A DNA stretch of 64,000 nt, taken from the NCBI RefSeq assembly GCF_014251315.1, contig NZ_CP059185.1, positions 569,449 to 633,448 of the forward strand. Direction: 5' to 3'. This DNA is from Blattabacterium cuenoti (GTDB lineage Bacteria > Bacteroidota > Bacteroidia > Flavobacteriales > Blattabacteriaceae). A program made the translations under genes and the position numbers. The first letter of the stretch is position 1. The number at the start of each line of letters is the position of its first letter. The notes below the pieces were generated by a model. It saw only the letters and a program-made list of their open reading frames with translations, was not told where the DNA came from and ran no database searches. This document shows positions 40,512-49,537 of the stretch, one piece after another.

Positions 40512-42305
40512 TTAATTTTTTACTTTCAAAAAAGTTATAAAAGCAGATGATGGAATTTCAACTTTTCCTATTTGACGCATTTTTTTCTTTCCTTTTTTTT
40601 GTTTTTCCAAAAGTTTTCTTTTTCTAGAAATATCACCTCCATAACATTTATCCGTAACATTTTTTCTTAAAGCTTTAATAGTTTCTCTTGCTATAATTTT
40701 TCCAGATATGGAAACTTGAATAGGAATACTGAATTGATGTTTTGGAATTAATGTAGATAATTTTTTACATATTTTTCTTGCTAAAAAAGAAGCTTTAGTT
40801 TTATGAACTAAAAGAGATAAAGATTCTATTTTTTCGTAATTAATCAATACAGTAATTTTTTTCAAATCCGAATTTCTATAACCAATAAACTTATAATCGA
40901 AAGAAGCATATCCATTAGAAATAGTTTTTAATTTATCATAGAAATCAAATATTATCTCCGATAAAGGCATTTCAAATAGAATTTTTATTTTCCCCGATGT
41001 CAAATAACTATGATTGGAAATCATAATTCCTCGTTTTTCAATACATAATGACATTACATTTCCTATGTAAATATCTTTAGTGATAATAGAAACTAAAATA
41101 TATGGTTCTTCTATCTTTTTTAATTTTTCCATTTCCGGAAAATCTGAAGGATTATTAATTAAAATCTTTTGATCATTTTTTGTATAAACTCTATAAGAAA
41201 CATTAGGAATAGTAAGTATTACAGAAATATTATATTCTCGTTCTAAACGATCTTTCACTACCTCCATATGAAGAGATCCTAAAAATCCACAATGAAAACC
41301 AAAACCTAATGCTTTAGAAGATTCAGGATTGAAAGAAAGAGCCGCATCATTTAATTGTAATTTTTCCATAGAAGAACGTAATTCCTCATATTTATCAGAA
41401 CTCACTGGATAAATACTAGCGAAAACCATAGGTTTAATTTCTTCAAATTTTTGTATTGCTTGAATAGCTGGATTACTAGCATTTGTTATAGTATCCCCTA
41501 CTTTTACTTCATTCGTATTTTTTATGCCAGAAACAACATATCCAACATCTCCTGTATTGATTTTATTTTTTGAAATACGTTTTATTTTCAAAGTTCCTAT
41601 TTCATAAGCATAATACACTTTTTTTGTGGACATAAATTGTAATTTTTGTCCTTTTTGGATACAACCATTTTTTATTCTAAATAAAATTTCAATTCCTCTG
41701 AATGGATTATATGATGAATCAAAAATAATAGCTTGTAAAGGTGCTTTTGTATCTCCTTTTGGAGAAGGAATACGTGTTACTATTTGATTTAAAACATTAT
41801 TAATACCTCGTCCACTTTTTGCACTCACAAGAAGAATATCTTCCATTTTACATCCCACTAATTCCATGATTTCTTTCATTACGTTTTCTGGAATAGAATC
41901 TAACAAATCAATTTTGTTTAAAACAGGAATAATAACTAAATGATTTTTTAACGCCAAAGAAAGATTAGATATTGTTTGTGCTTGCACACTTTGCGTAGAA
42001 TCAATAACAAGTAAAGCTCCTTCACAAGCTGCAATAGAACGCGACACTTCATATGAGAAATCAACATGCCCAGGTGTATCTATTAAATTCAAAATGTATA
42101 TTTGATTATCATGTTTATATTCCATTTGAACAGCATGACTCTTGATAGTGATTCCACGTTCTCTTTCTAAATCCATATCATCTAATAGCTGATTTCGTTC
42201 TCCTTCTGAAACTGTTTTTGTAAATTCTAATAAACGATCAGCCAACGTACTTTTTCCGTGATCTATATGCGCGATAATACAAAAATTACGAATGTAATGA
42301 ATCAT
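40512..42305 (-). CDS. lepA: Elongation factor 4 (LepA)
   Basis: Ribosome-associated translational GTPase. G1 motif A-H-I-D-H-G-K-S-T is at residues 12-20, followed by R-G-I-T-I-K-S, D-T-P-G-H-V-D-F and N-K-I-D-L. The LepA-specific C-terminal domain (K-C-Y-G-G-D-I-S-R-K-R-K-L) is present. At 597 residues it is full length. tRNA-Arg(CCG) lies 27 nt upstream on the same strand and gapA 21 nt downstream. Confidence 0.97.
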   Translation of the reverse strand: MIHYIRNFCIIAHIDHGKSTLADRLLEFTKTVSEGERNQLLDDMDLERERGITIKSHAVQMEYKHDNQIYILNLIDTPGHVDFSYEVSRSIAACEGALLVIDSTQSVQAQTISNLSLALKNHLVIIPVLNKIDLLDSIPENVMKEIMELVGCKMEDILLVSAKSGRGINNVLNQIVTRIPSPKGDTKAPLQAIIFDSSYNPFRGIEILFRIKNGCIQKGQKLQFMSTKKVYYAYEIGTLKIKRISKNKINTGDVGYVVSGIKNTNEVKVGDTITNASNPAIQAIQKFEEIKPMVFASIYPVSSDKYEELRSSMEKLQLNDAALSFNPESSKALGFGFHCGFLGSLHMEVVKDRLEREYNISVILTIPNVSYRVYTKNDQKILINNPSDFPEMEKLKKIEEPYILVSIITKDIYIGNVMSLCIEKRGIMISNHSYLTSGKIKILFEMPLSEIIFDFYDKLKTISNGYASFDYKFIGYRNSDLKKITVLINYEKIESLSLLVHKTKASFLARKICKKLSTLIPKHQFSIPIQVSISGKIIARETIKALRKNVTDKCYGGDISRKRKLLEKQKKGKKKMRQIGKVEIPSSAFITFLKVKN

Positions 42306-42332
42306 AATTGATTTATTTTAAAAATAATCAAA

Positions 42333-42405
42333 TAACCTTGAAGGGGATCGAACCCATACCATAGGAATCGGAATCCTATATTCTATCCTATTAAACTACA
42401 AGGTT
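42333..42405 (-). tRNA. tRNA-Arg (CCG)
   Basis: A 73-nt cloverleaf on the minus strand: acceptor AACCTTG/CAAGGTT, D-stem GTTT/GAAT, anticodon stem TAGGA/TCCTA with loop TTCCGAT (anticodon CCG, reading CGG), and T-stem ATGGG/CCCTT with TTCGATC. Position 50-64 is a U-U mismatch. Discriminator A73; CCA not encoded. The acceptor stem continues into a further 10 bp between leader and trailer (42324-42333 with 42406-42415), counting A73 with the -1 base. It lies between pth and lepA on the same strand. Confidence 0.93.
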
Positions 42406-42428
42406 ATTTGATTATAAATAAATAATAC

Positions 42429-42448
42429 TTTGTTTTTAAAAAAACAAA
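42429..42448 (-). terminator. A/T-rich hairpin downstream of pth
   Basis: Arms TTTGTTTTT and AAAAACAAA (9 bp) around a 2-nt loop, 14 nt after the pth stop codon in the direction of transcription. It could act as a weak terminator or processing structure before tRNA-Arg. The stem has a single G-C pair, so stability is doubtful. Confidence 0.3.
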
Positions 42449-42455
42449 TTGAAAA

Positions 42456-42473
42456 CATATTTTATAAAATATG
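42456..42473. repeat. 18-nt perfect palindrome over the pth stop codon
   Basis: CATATTTTA followed directly by its reverse complement TAAAATATG, overlapping the last codons and stop of pth. A/T-rich palindromes of this size can occur by chance in such DNA. No function is claimed. Confidence 0.35.
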
Positions 42474-43049
42474 ACGATTAAACATATTCATTGTTTTTTG
42501 TAATCCATTTGTTACAAATGAAAATATTATTTTTATTCCTATATCTAATTTGTAGAACAGAGAATCTATTTCCTCATTTTTCCAATTTTCTAATACATAA
42601 GAATCTATTTTTTTATCAAAATGATTTTTTTTAATACCAAAACGAAGACGTGCATAATGAGATGTTCCTATTTCTTTTTCTATATTTTTTAAACCATTAT
42701 GTCCTCCACTTCCTCCTTGGCCTCTTAAACGAAAATCACCAAAATTCAAATAAATATCATCAGATATTATAAGAATATTTTTTAATCTAATTTTTTTTTT
42801 GATCATCCAATATTTAACAGCTATGCCACTATGATTCATATAAGTGGAAGGTTTTAAAAAAAAAAGTAATTTTCTATTATAAATAAATTCAGAAACTAAA
42901 CCTAGTTTTTCTTTTGAAAAAGAAAAAAAATATTTTTTGGATATTTGATCCAAAATCATAAATCCTAAATTATGTCTAGTTTTTTTATATAGATATCCTG
43001 GATTTCCTAATCCAATTATCAAAAATTTTTCTATATTGTGTGAATTCAT
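42462..43049 (-). CDS. pth: Peptidyl-tRNA hydrolase
   Basis: Releases tRNA from drop-off peptidyl-tRNAs. G-L-G-N-P-G-Y is at residues 13-19, the catalytic R-H-N with His26, and the downstream D-D and G-G-S-G-G-H-N-G-L-K motifs are intact. Length 195 is typical. It follows sucD by 5 nt on the same strand. A short palindrome overlaps its stop codon. Confidence 0.97.
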   Translation of the reverse strand: MNSHNIEKFLIIGLGNPGYLYKKTRHNLGFMILDQISKKYFFSFSKEKLGLVSEFIYNRKLLFFLKPSTYMNHSGIAVKYWMIKKKIRLKNILIISDDIYLNFGDFRLRGQGGSGGHNGLKNIEKEIGTSHYARLRFGIKKNHFDKKIDSYVLENWKNEEIDSLFYKLDIGIKIIFSFVTNGLQKTMNMFNRHIL

Positions 43050-43054
43050 ACTGA

Positions 43055-43930
43055 TTAATGAAAAACTTCATATACAGTGTTTCCTATATTCGCTGGAGAT
43101 TTAACTATATGTATTCCACTTTCTTCCATTATTTTCATTTTTTCCTGTGCTGTCTCTATTTTTTTTTCTATGATAGCTCCAGCATGCCCCATTATTCTTC
43201 CTTTTGGAGCAGTTTGTCCAGCTATAAAACCTATTACGGGTTTCTTATTTTCTAATTTTTTAATCCATTCAGACGCCTCAATTTCCAATCTACCTCCTAT
43301 CTCTCCAATCATAACAATACATTCAGTTTCTGAATCACGTAAAAATAGTTCCATAACTTCTTTTACATTCATTCCAATAATAGAGTCCCCTCCTATACCA
43401 ACAGCAGTAGAAATTCCATAACCTAATTTTACAATTTGATCTGCCGCTTCGTAAGTTAGAGTTCCTGATCTAGAAACAATCCCTATATTTCCTTTTTTTT
43501 TAAATACTGAATTAGGCATTATTCCTACCTTATACTTTTCTGGAGAAATAATTCCAGGACAATTTGGTCCTATTAAATAGGATTTTTTTCCTTTTAAAAA
43601 ATGCTTAATTCGAATCATATCTGATACAGGAATTCCTTCTGTGATACATACGATCACTTGTATATTCATGTAAATAGACTCTAAAATAGCATCAGAAGCA
43701 AAAGCGGAAGGAACAAAAATTACGCTAACATTTCCTCCTGTTTGATTTACTGCTTCTTCAATGGTGTTAAAAATAGGAACTCCTAAAGATATCTGTCCCC
43801 CCTTTCCTGGTGTAATACCTCCTACTATAGGAGTTCCATAATTGATCATTTGTTCAGTATGAAATAACCCTTCTTTTCCAGTTAAGCCTTGTACAAGGAC
43901 TTTAATGTTTTTATCTATTAATATACTCAT
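43055..43930 (-). CDS. sucD: Succinyl-CoA ligase, alpha subunit
   Basis: Alpha subunit of succinyl-CoA synthetase in the TCA cycle. CoA-binding Rossmann start V-Q-G-L-T-G-K-E-G, the G-P-N-C-P-G motif and the phospho-histidine segment M-G-H-A-G-A-I are present. Length 291 is normal. sucC is not in the window, so the two subunits are encoded apart. It lies between efp and pth on the minus strand. Confidence 0.97.
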   Translation of the reverse strand: MSILIDKNIKVLVQGLTGKEGLFHTEQMINYGTPIVGGITPGKGGQISLGVPIFNTIEEAVNQTGGNVSVIFVPSAFASDAILESIYMNIQVIVCITEGIPVSDMIRIKHFLKGKKSYLIGPNCPGIISPEKYKVGIMPNSVFKKKGNIGIVSRSGTLTYEAADQIVKLGYGISTAVGIGGDSIIGMNVKEVMELFLRDSETECIVMIGEIGGRLEIEASEWIKKLENKKPVIGFIAGQTAPKGRIMGHAGAIIEKKIETAQEKMKIMEESGIHIVKSPANIGNTVYEVFH

Positions 43931-43967
43931 AATCTTTAACTAATTTTTATTACAAACAATTTGAATT

Positions 43968-44537
43968 TTATTTTCTAACTCTCTCTATATAAGATCTATT
44001 TTCTGTATTTATCTTAACAAAATCTCCTATATCGATAAAAGAAGGAACTAACAATTTAGTTCCTGTTTCTAAAACAGCTATTTTATTAGTATTATTAATA
44101 GTATCCCCTTTTTTGACAGATTCTGTTTCTTTCACTTTTAAAACAACTGTGGAAGGCATTTTTAAAAATAAAAAAATTTTTTCTTTTTCATTCTTTACAT
44201 GAAAAAAAATACTTATTTTCATGCCTTCTTTTATAAATTCTATATTTGTGTTTCTTATTAACTTTTTATCTATTTGTATTTGATCATAAGTGTTCTCATT
44301 CATAAAATAAAGAATATTTTTTTCTTTATATAAATATTCATACGAATCAAATTTGATTTGAACTTTTTTTAACTTATGTTTCGTTGAAAAATTGTTTTCT
44401 AAAACATGACCCGTTACCAAATTTTTTAGTTTGGTTCTAAAAAAAGCATATCCTTTTCCTGGTTTTACATGAAGAAAATCAATAATTTTGTATATTTCTT
44501 TATTCCATTGTATATATAAACCTTTTCTGATATTCAT
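43968..44537 (-). CDS. efp: Elongation factor P
   Basis: Relieves ribosome stalling at polyproline. Three beta-barrel domains fit the 189-residue length. The modified-loop motif K-P-G-K-G is conserved with the tip lysine at residue 28. The N-terminus (M-N-I-R-K-G) is a few residues shorter than usual. It starts 19 nt after lpxC-fabZ; in related flavobacteria I recall lpxA lying between these two genes, and it is absent here. Which enzyme, if any, modifies the lysine cannot be told from this window. Confidence 0.95.
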   Translation of the reverse strand: MNIRKGLYIQWNKEIYKIIDFLHVKPGKGYAFFRTKLKNLVTGHVLENNFSTKHKLKKVQIKFDSYEYLYKEKNILYFMNENTYDQIQIDKKLIRNTNIEFIKEGMKISIFFHVKNEKEKIFLFLKMPSTVVLKVKETESVKKGDTINNTNKIAVLETGTKLLVPSFIDIGDFVKINTENRSYIERVRK

Positions 44538-44556
44538 TTGATTTTAAATTAAAATT

Positions 44557-45894
44557 TCAGAATTTTTCATAGTTTTTAACTATTTTCGCGACAACTTCTG
44601 CTTCTACTACAAGTTGGTTATTAACAAAACCTTTTCCTTGCATATGAACAATTCCTCTCTTCATAGATTCTAAATAAACCTGAAAAATAATTATATCTCC
44701 AGGAACTATTTTGTGTTTAAATTTTACTTTATCTATTTTTAAAAAATAAGTAGAATATAATTCAGGATGACTTAATTTATTTAATATAAGTATTCCACCA
44801 ACTTGTGCAATGGCTTCTATTTGTAATACTCCGGGCATAATTGGTTCTTTGGGAAAATGCCCTATAAAAAAAGATTCATTCATTGTTACATTTTTAATTC
44901 CTACGACACTATTTTCTGTTAAATCTATAATTTTATCTACTAAAAGAAATGGGGGTTTATGAGGCAAAATTTTCATAATGCTTCTTATATCTAAAAGAGG
45001 TTTCTTTTTTAAATCAAATTCAGGAATATCATTTTTTTTAAATGTTTGAATTTTATTCATTAACTCCTTTAAGAATTGAATAATAATATAATTATCTGGA
45101 TTATAAAAAATAAATTTCCCTTTTAACTTAGTTCCCATTAAAGTTAAAAAACCTATAATATCTAAAAGAAGATGTTCAGCTATATCATTGAATTCTTGTT
45201 GATTTTTATAAGAAAATGTTTTGTAAAAAAAAGAGGAGATAGAATTTTCTTTCATTTTTTTCAACTTTTTTTTGAAAAAAGAATCAACTACTTTTTTTGG
45301 TTTTTTTTTTTCGCAAAGAATACAAAAAATTTTTGAATTTGCAATTTTTTTAAATTGATATAAATGTTTAAAAACAGCGTTTTGTGTATATTTCGAGTTA
45401 AAATCTATAACGGTGATAATTTCAAATTTTTTATCAGGTAAAGCTATAATTTCTCCTCCTGTTTTTCTATTTCTAGAAGAAATAATTTTCGTTATTGAAT
45501 AATATTTTCTTCTTTCGCTCTGTTCTATAATTCCTACTTTTTGAATTGCTTCTACAAAAAATTTAGAAGAACCATCCATAATAGGAATTTCAATGTTATC
45601 TAATTCTATAATTACATTATCTAAATCCATACCTGTTAAAGCCGCTAAAACATGTTCTATCGTATAAATTTTAAATCCATTTTTTTCCAAAATGATACCT
45701 TTATCTATGCTTTTTTTTATGAAAAAAGAATAACGAGCTTCGATACAAGGTTTTTCTTTTATATCTGTTCTAATAAAAACAAATCCTGTATGGACACGAG
45801 CCGGTTTGAAAGTAATAGTTACTTTATTTTTAGTATATAAGCCAAATCCTTGTAAGGAAATTTCTCCTGCAATAGTTTTTTGCTTTTCAAGCAT
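44557..45894 (-). CDS. fabZ: LpxC-FabZ fusion: decayed deacetylase domain plus intact 3-hydroxyacyl-ACP dehydratase
   Basis: Two-domain protein of the Bacteroidota type. Residues 1 to about 300 are LpxC-like (UDP-3-O-acyl-GlcNAc deacetylase, lipid A synthesis). Zinc ligands corresponding to E. coli H79, H238 and D242 are kept (H81, H241, D245) and so is E80. However, positions equivalent to T191, K239, D246 and H265 are I189, L242, F249 and N268, and the stretch 195-235 is a lysine-rich tract unlike the family. Residues from about 302 are FabZ (3-hydroxyacyl-ACP dehydratase in fatty-acid synthesis), with H346 in G-H-F-P and E360 in P-G-V-L-Q-I-E-A intact. lpxA and lpxD are absent on both sides. 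FabZ activity is likely, LpxC activity unlikely. Confidence 0.9.
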   Translation of the reverse strand: MLEKQKTIAGEISLQGFGLYTKNKVTITFKPARVHTGFVFIRTDIKEKPCIEARYSFFIKKSIDKGIILEKNGFKIYTIEHVLAALTGMDLDNVIIELDNIEIPIMDGSSKFFVEAIQKVGIIEQSERRKYYSITKIISSRNRKTGGEIIALPDKKFEIITVIDFNSKYTQNAVFKHLYQFKKIANSKIFCILCEKKKPKKVVDSFFKKKLKKMKENSISSFFYKTFSYKNQQEFNDIAEHLLLDIIGFLTLMGTKLKGKFIFYNPDNYIIIQFLKELMNKIQTFKKNDIPEFDLKKKPLLDIRSIMKILPHKPPFLLVDKIIDLTENSVVGIKNVTMNESFFIGHFPKEPIMPGVLQIEAIAQVGGILILNKLSHPELYSTYFLKIDKVKFKHKIVPGDIIIFQVYLESMKRGIVHMQGKGFVNNQLVVEAEVVAKIVKNYEKF

Positions 45895-46019
45895 ACAATA
45901 ATAATGTTAGAACTCAATTTTTTTTAAATCAAAAACCATACTTGGATATAAATTTTATGAAAAAAATACTAAAAAAATAAAAAACTTTATGTAATTTAAT
46001 ATATGATCTTTGTTATATC

Positions 46020-46235
46020 ATGAGTTTTTCCAAACGTATGATTTTCTTTTTTACAGGTTTTATTATTGGTGTTTTAATATTACTTTTTTTTTCCTACACC
46101 TTTAAAAAAAGATTATCGAATATAAAAAAGAAAAAAATAGTAGAAAAGAAAGACGAAAAATATTTTTCTAATACTAGAAAAACAAACGGTTTATTTTTAC
46201 AAAAAAATGAAAAGAACTTATCAACCATCGAATAG
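46020..46235 (+). CDS. Small single-helix membrane protein, unknown
   Basis: A 71-codon frame with a basic start (S-F-S-K-R), one strong membrane helix at about residues 8-25 and a long lysine-rich cytoplasmic tail. I do not recognise the family. Its last 29 nt overlap the start of rpmH in another frame. It starts at ATG after a 125-nt gap that is divergent from lpxC-fabZ. It may be the anchor remnant of a longer protein or an upstream ORF that couples translation to rpmH. Evidence for expression is positional only. Confidence 0.45.
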   Translation: MSFSKRMIFFFTGFIIGVLILLFFSYTFKKRLSNIKKKKIVEKKDEKYFSNTRKTNGLFLQKNEKNLSTIE

Positions 46236-46356
46236 AAAAAAAGTAAATGTTCATGGATTTATGAAACGAATGAATACAAGAACGGGTCGTTTAATTATAT
46301 CTAGAAGAAGAAAAAAAGGAAGAAAAAGACTTGCAGTCTCTAATTTCAAAAAATAA
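46207..46356 (+). CDS. rpmH: 50S ribosomal protein L34
   Basis: Small basic ribosomal protein of 49 residues. It begins [11 protein letters not shown], continues through H-G-F-M-K-R-M and R-T-G-R-L-I-I and ends in a lysine/arginine-rich segment with R-K-R-L-A-V. All hallmark positions of L34 are present. The start lies inside the preceding small membrane ORF (29-nt overlap). It is followed 6 nt later by the stop of the convergent M14 peptidase gene. rnpA, a frequent neighbour in other bacteria, is not adjacent. Confidence 0.96.
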   Translation: MKRTYQPSNRKKVNVHGFMKRMNTRTGRLIISRRRKKGRKRLAVSNFKK

Positions 46357-46362
46357 AATTCG

Positions 46363-47535
46363 TTAGAAAATTTTAAAATTTTCTATATTTCCAATTTCAG
46401 GAAAACTTTCTCCCTTTTTTCCATAAAATTTTTTACCCATAACGAGAGATTCATCATAGGAAAAAAAATTGGATAAATCTCCTATATCTACTATTTTTGT
46501 AAAAATAAAAATATTTTTTTTGATAAAATCAAATTTTTCAAAATTCATTAGCCCTATATCTACTAAAAATTTATTTTTATTTTTTTGTATCTGTACCTTC
46601 CTATAGATCTTATCTAATAAAATATTTTTGTTTTCTGGTATAGAAAAATAAGATTTATAATTGTTTTCTATATTTTCTCCTTTATTATAAGAAATAAAAT
46701 AAATTCCTGAAAGAATAGATAATACACTATATTTTCTAATGATTTTTTTTTGAAAATCTTTGGGATAATTTCCTGATTCAATTAAAATACAAGGATAACC
46801 TAATTTTTGTAATCGATCTCCAGTTGCTGTCGGATATAGTTCATCCGAAAATCTTCCTATTGATCCAATATTAGGTAAAATTTTATGAAGTTTTTTTACA
46901 ATGAAATTTATAACTCCCATAGATTTTTTTCTACTTATAGAATAAACATTTTTTTTAAGAGATGTAGAAGGAGATAAAAATGACAAAATAGCAGGGTTAA
47001 AACTTTTATTTCCAACATTGTATATGCTTCTTTGATCATGTAAATTAAATAATATATCAGGATTACTTTTTTCTATTTCCTGAAATAAGATTTGTATTTC
47101 CGGAGATTGTAAACAAACAGCATCTCTATTTAAATCTATATTTATAGCATTTCTTCTTTGAAAGATTTCAGATCCATCGGGATTTAACATAGGAATAAAT
47201 AAAATGGTTAAATTTTTTTTAAAAAATTGAACTAAATCACAATTTTTTTCTTGTAAAAAAAAATGAAAAATATCAAACATAGATTTTGTACCTGTAGTTT
47301 CGTTTCCATGCATTTGAGACCATATCAATATTTTTATTTTCCCCATTCCCCATTTTATTTTGAAAATTTGTCTTTTTTCTATAGATAATCCTATAGGAAC
47401 GATTGAGCATATATTTTTATACTTATTCATAACTTGCAATAAATCATAATATCTGAAAATTCTTGAATGACTTACGCTGCTATCTTTAAAAGATTCATAA
47501 TTCTGAAATAGAGATAGAATATTGAAAAACGACAT
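46363..47535 (-). CDS. M14-family zinc carboxypeptidase-like protein
   Basis: Member of peptidase family M14. The zinc and catalytic motifs are complete: S-Q-M-H-G-N-E-T-T-G (H-x-x-E), N-P-D-G and D-L-N-R-D for substrate binding, N-L-H-D for the second zinc histidine, and I-E-S-G-N-Y with the catalytic glutamate. No signal peptide is evident, suggesting a cytoplasmic enzyme. I start at M-S-F-F-N-I (390 residues); the frame is open to 47595, adding 20 residues not typical of the family. Substrate is unknown. It is transcribed alone, convergent with rpmH. Confidence 0.85.
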   Translation of the reverse strand: MSFFNILSLFQNYESFKDSSVSHSRIFRYYDLLQVMNKYKNICSIVPIGLSIEKRQIFKIKWGMGKIKILIWSQMHGNETTGTKSMFDIFHFFLQEKNCDLVQFFKKNLTILFIPMLNPDGSEIFQRRNAINIDLNRDAVCLQSPEIQILFQEIEKSNPDILFNLHDQRSIYNVGNKSFNPAILSFLSPSTSLKKNVYSISRKKSMGVINFIVKKLHKILPNIGSIGRFSDELYPTATGDRLQKLGYPCILIESGNYPKDFQKKIIRKYSVLSILSGIYFISYNKGENIENNYKSYFSIPENKNILLDKIYRKVQIQKNKNKFLVDIGLMNFEKFDFIKKNIFIFTKIVDIGDLSNFFSYDESLVMGKKFYGKKGESFPEIGNIENFKIF

Positions 47536-47736
47536 AATAACTTTAATTTTTTCTCCAACCAAATAATTTAACAATTCATGATCAATAAATAACAAAATTG
47601 TTGTTACCTTTCAAAAACATAAAAATAAACTTTTACTAAATTAAAAGATTTTTATAACATAATATGAAATGGAAAATGAAGGAAATAACAATAAAATCAC
47701 ATAAAAAAAATAAAATACGAATTTTTAACATTTCTT

Positions 47737-48552
47737 ATGAAGAATTATTTTAAAATAAATTATATTGAATCGATTTTATTAATAGTAGGATTTATAACTT
47801 TAAATTTTTTTAATGTTATCCTTAGAAAATTATTAATTTCCATAAGTTTACCTGAAAACATGATATTTTCAATATCATATACTCTTCCTTTCATTTTTTT
47901 ATTTATTTTTATATCTCATAAAGCTCAAAAAAAAAATCTTATTATAGATTTATCCATGAAATTATCTTCATGGTATATTTACTTTATTATTTTTTGTATG
48001 ATGTTTTGTATGATCATTGTTAATGAATATATATCCTCACTAGTTCCAAAAGAAGGACCAGTGTTAGGAAATATGTATAAAGAAATTGAAGAATTCTTAA
48101 AAGAAGAAATTAAAAATCCAATTCCTTTTTTTTCTACTACAGTATTGCTCGCACCTATATGTGAAGAAGTTCTTTTTAGAGGGATTATTTTAAATGGAAT
48201 GTTAAAAAATAAAATACATCCTATTAAAGCTATTTTATTTTCTTCATTTCTATTTGGATTAACTCATATGAATCCATGGCAATTTGTAGGAGGTATTATT
48301 ATTGGAAGTTTTATAGGATTTATTTATTTTATAACTTCTTCTATTATAGACTGTATATTATTACATATTTTCAATAATGCTTTTGCTATATTTACTATGT
48401 TTTTCTTTATGAGAAATGAAAATTCTATTTTCTTAAAAAAAGTAAATATGAATATTGGATTAATCTTAATAATAGCTTTAATTATAATAATTACTGGCAG
48501 TGTTTTTCTTTTGAGAAGAAAAAGAAAAGAAAAACATAAAAATAAAATTTAA
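47737..48552 (+). CDS. CPBP family intramembrane glutamic protease
   Basis: CAAX-protease/bacteriocin-processing (Abi) family membrane protein of 271 residues with about seven or eight hydrophobic segments. The three family motifs are present: E-E-x-x-x-R (E143, E144, R148), F-G-L-T-H, and H-I-F-N-N. The C-terminus is a basic cytoplasmic tail. Substrate is unknown; in Bacteroidota such genes are common and not tied to prenylation. The 141-201-nt gap upstream (depending on the M14 start) holds only A/T-rich sequence with no feature I can name. Followed by rnz 64 nt later. Confidence 0.85.
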   Translation: MKNYFKINYIESILLIVGFITLNFFNVILRKLLISISLPENMIFSISYTLPFIFLFIFISHKAQKKNLIIDLSMKLSSWYIYFIIFCMMFCMIIVNEYISSLVPKEGPVLGNMYKEIEEFLKEEIKNPIPFFSTTVLLAPICEEVLFRGIILNGMLKNKIHPIKAILFSSFLFGLTHMNPWQFVGGIIIGSFIGFIYFITSSIIDCILLHIFNNAFAIFTMFFFMRNENSIFLKKVNMNIGLILIIALIIIITGSVFLLRRKRKEKHKNKI

Positions 48553-48616
48553 TCTAAAAAATACAATATTACACATGCATGAATTAAATTAAAAAATTTA
48601 TTTTAAAAAACCTTTC

Positions 48617-49537
48617 ATGATAAAAAAACCTTCATTAACTATTTTAGGATGTCATTCTTCCATTCCTACAAATATATTTCATCCTACTGCTCAAATATTG
48701 GAAATGAAAGGCTTTTCTTTTCTTATTGATTGTGGAGAGGGGACACAAGTTCAATTAAGAAAAGCAAAAATAAAATTTAATAAAATAATACACATATTTA
48801 TATCTCATTTACATGGAGATCATTTTTTTGGATTGATTGGATTATTATCTACGTTTCATTTATTAGGTAGAGAAAAATCAGTAAGTATTTACGCTCCAAA
48901 AGGATTAAAAGAAATCATAGATGTTCATTTTAAATGGTCTTATACCAGACTTAGATATTGTATAGATCATATAGAATTATCATCTAAAAAATTCGAAAAA
49001 ATCATGGAAAATGAAAAAATAGAAGTTTTTTCCATTCCATTGAGACATAGAATTTATGCAAATGGATTTCTTTTTAAAGAAAAACCTAGTAATAGAAAAT
49101 TAAATATAGAAGAAATTAAAAAAATACCTGATATTAAAATTGTAGATTATAAAAATCTAAAATTAGGAAAAGATTTTGAAACTCATGATGGAAGAATTAT
49201 TCCTAATTATAGATTAACATTTGATCCACCCAAAATATTATCTTACGCTTTTTGTTCAGACACTTCCTTTTATTTACCGATAATCGAGCATATCAAATAT
49301 GTAGATTTATTATATCATGAATCTACCTTTCTAAAAAAAGAAGAAAATAGAGCTATTAACACAGGACATTCTACAGCGAATCAAGCCGCACATATAGCTA
49401 AAAAAGCTAAAGTAAAAAAATTATTGTTAGGACATTATTCAAACAGATTTCCTAATATTAAAGAATTTGAAAAAGAAGCAAAAGAAATATTTTTTAATGT
49501 AGAAGCATCTGAACCTTTAAAAACGTATTATTTATAA
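48617..49537 (+). CDS. rnz: Ribonuclease Z
   Basis: Metallo-beta-lactamase-fold endonuclease that trims the 3' ends of tRNA precursors. Motif H-L-H-G-D-H is at residues 64-69, with N-terminal C-H-S-S-I-P-T and C-terminal H-S-T-A and G-H-Y-S metal-binding segments. Length 306 is normal. Relevant here because the four tRNA genes in this window do not encode CCA, so their 3' trailers need removal. The 3' end overlaps the convergent permease gene by 10 nt. Confidence 0.96.
   Translation: MIKKPSLTILGCHSSIPTNIFHPTAQILEMKGFSFLIDCGEGTQVQLRKAKIKFNKIIHIFISHLHGDHFFGLIGLLSTFHLLGREKSVSIYAPKGLKEIIDVHFKWSYTRLRYCIDHIELSSKKFEKIMENEKIEVFSIPLRHRIYANGFLFKEKPSNRKLNIEEIKKIPDIKIVDYKNLKLGKDFETHDGRIIPNYRLTFDPPKILSYAFCSDTSFYLPIIEHIKYVDLLYHESTFLKKEENRAINTGHSTANQAAHIAKKAKVKKLLLGHYSNRFPNIKEFEKEAKEIFFNVEASEPLKTYYL

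Noticed and set aside
43077..43421. 114-codon plus-strand ORF opposite sucD
   Set aside because: Antisense shadow of a well-conserved gene; composition follows the sucD codons.
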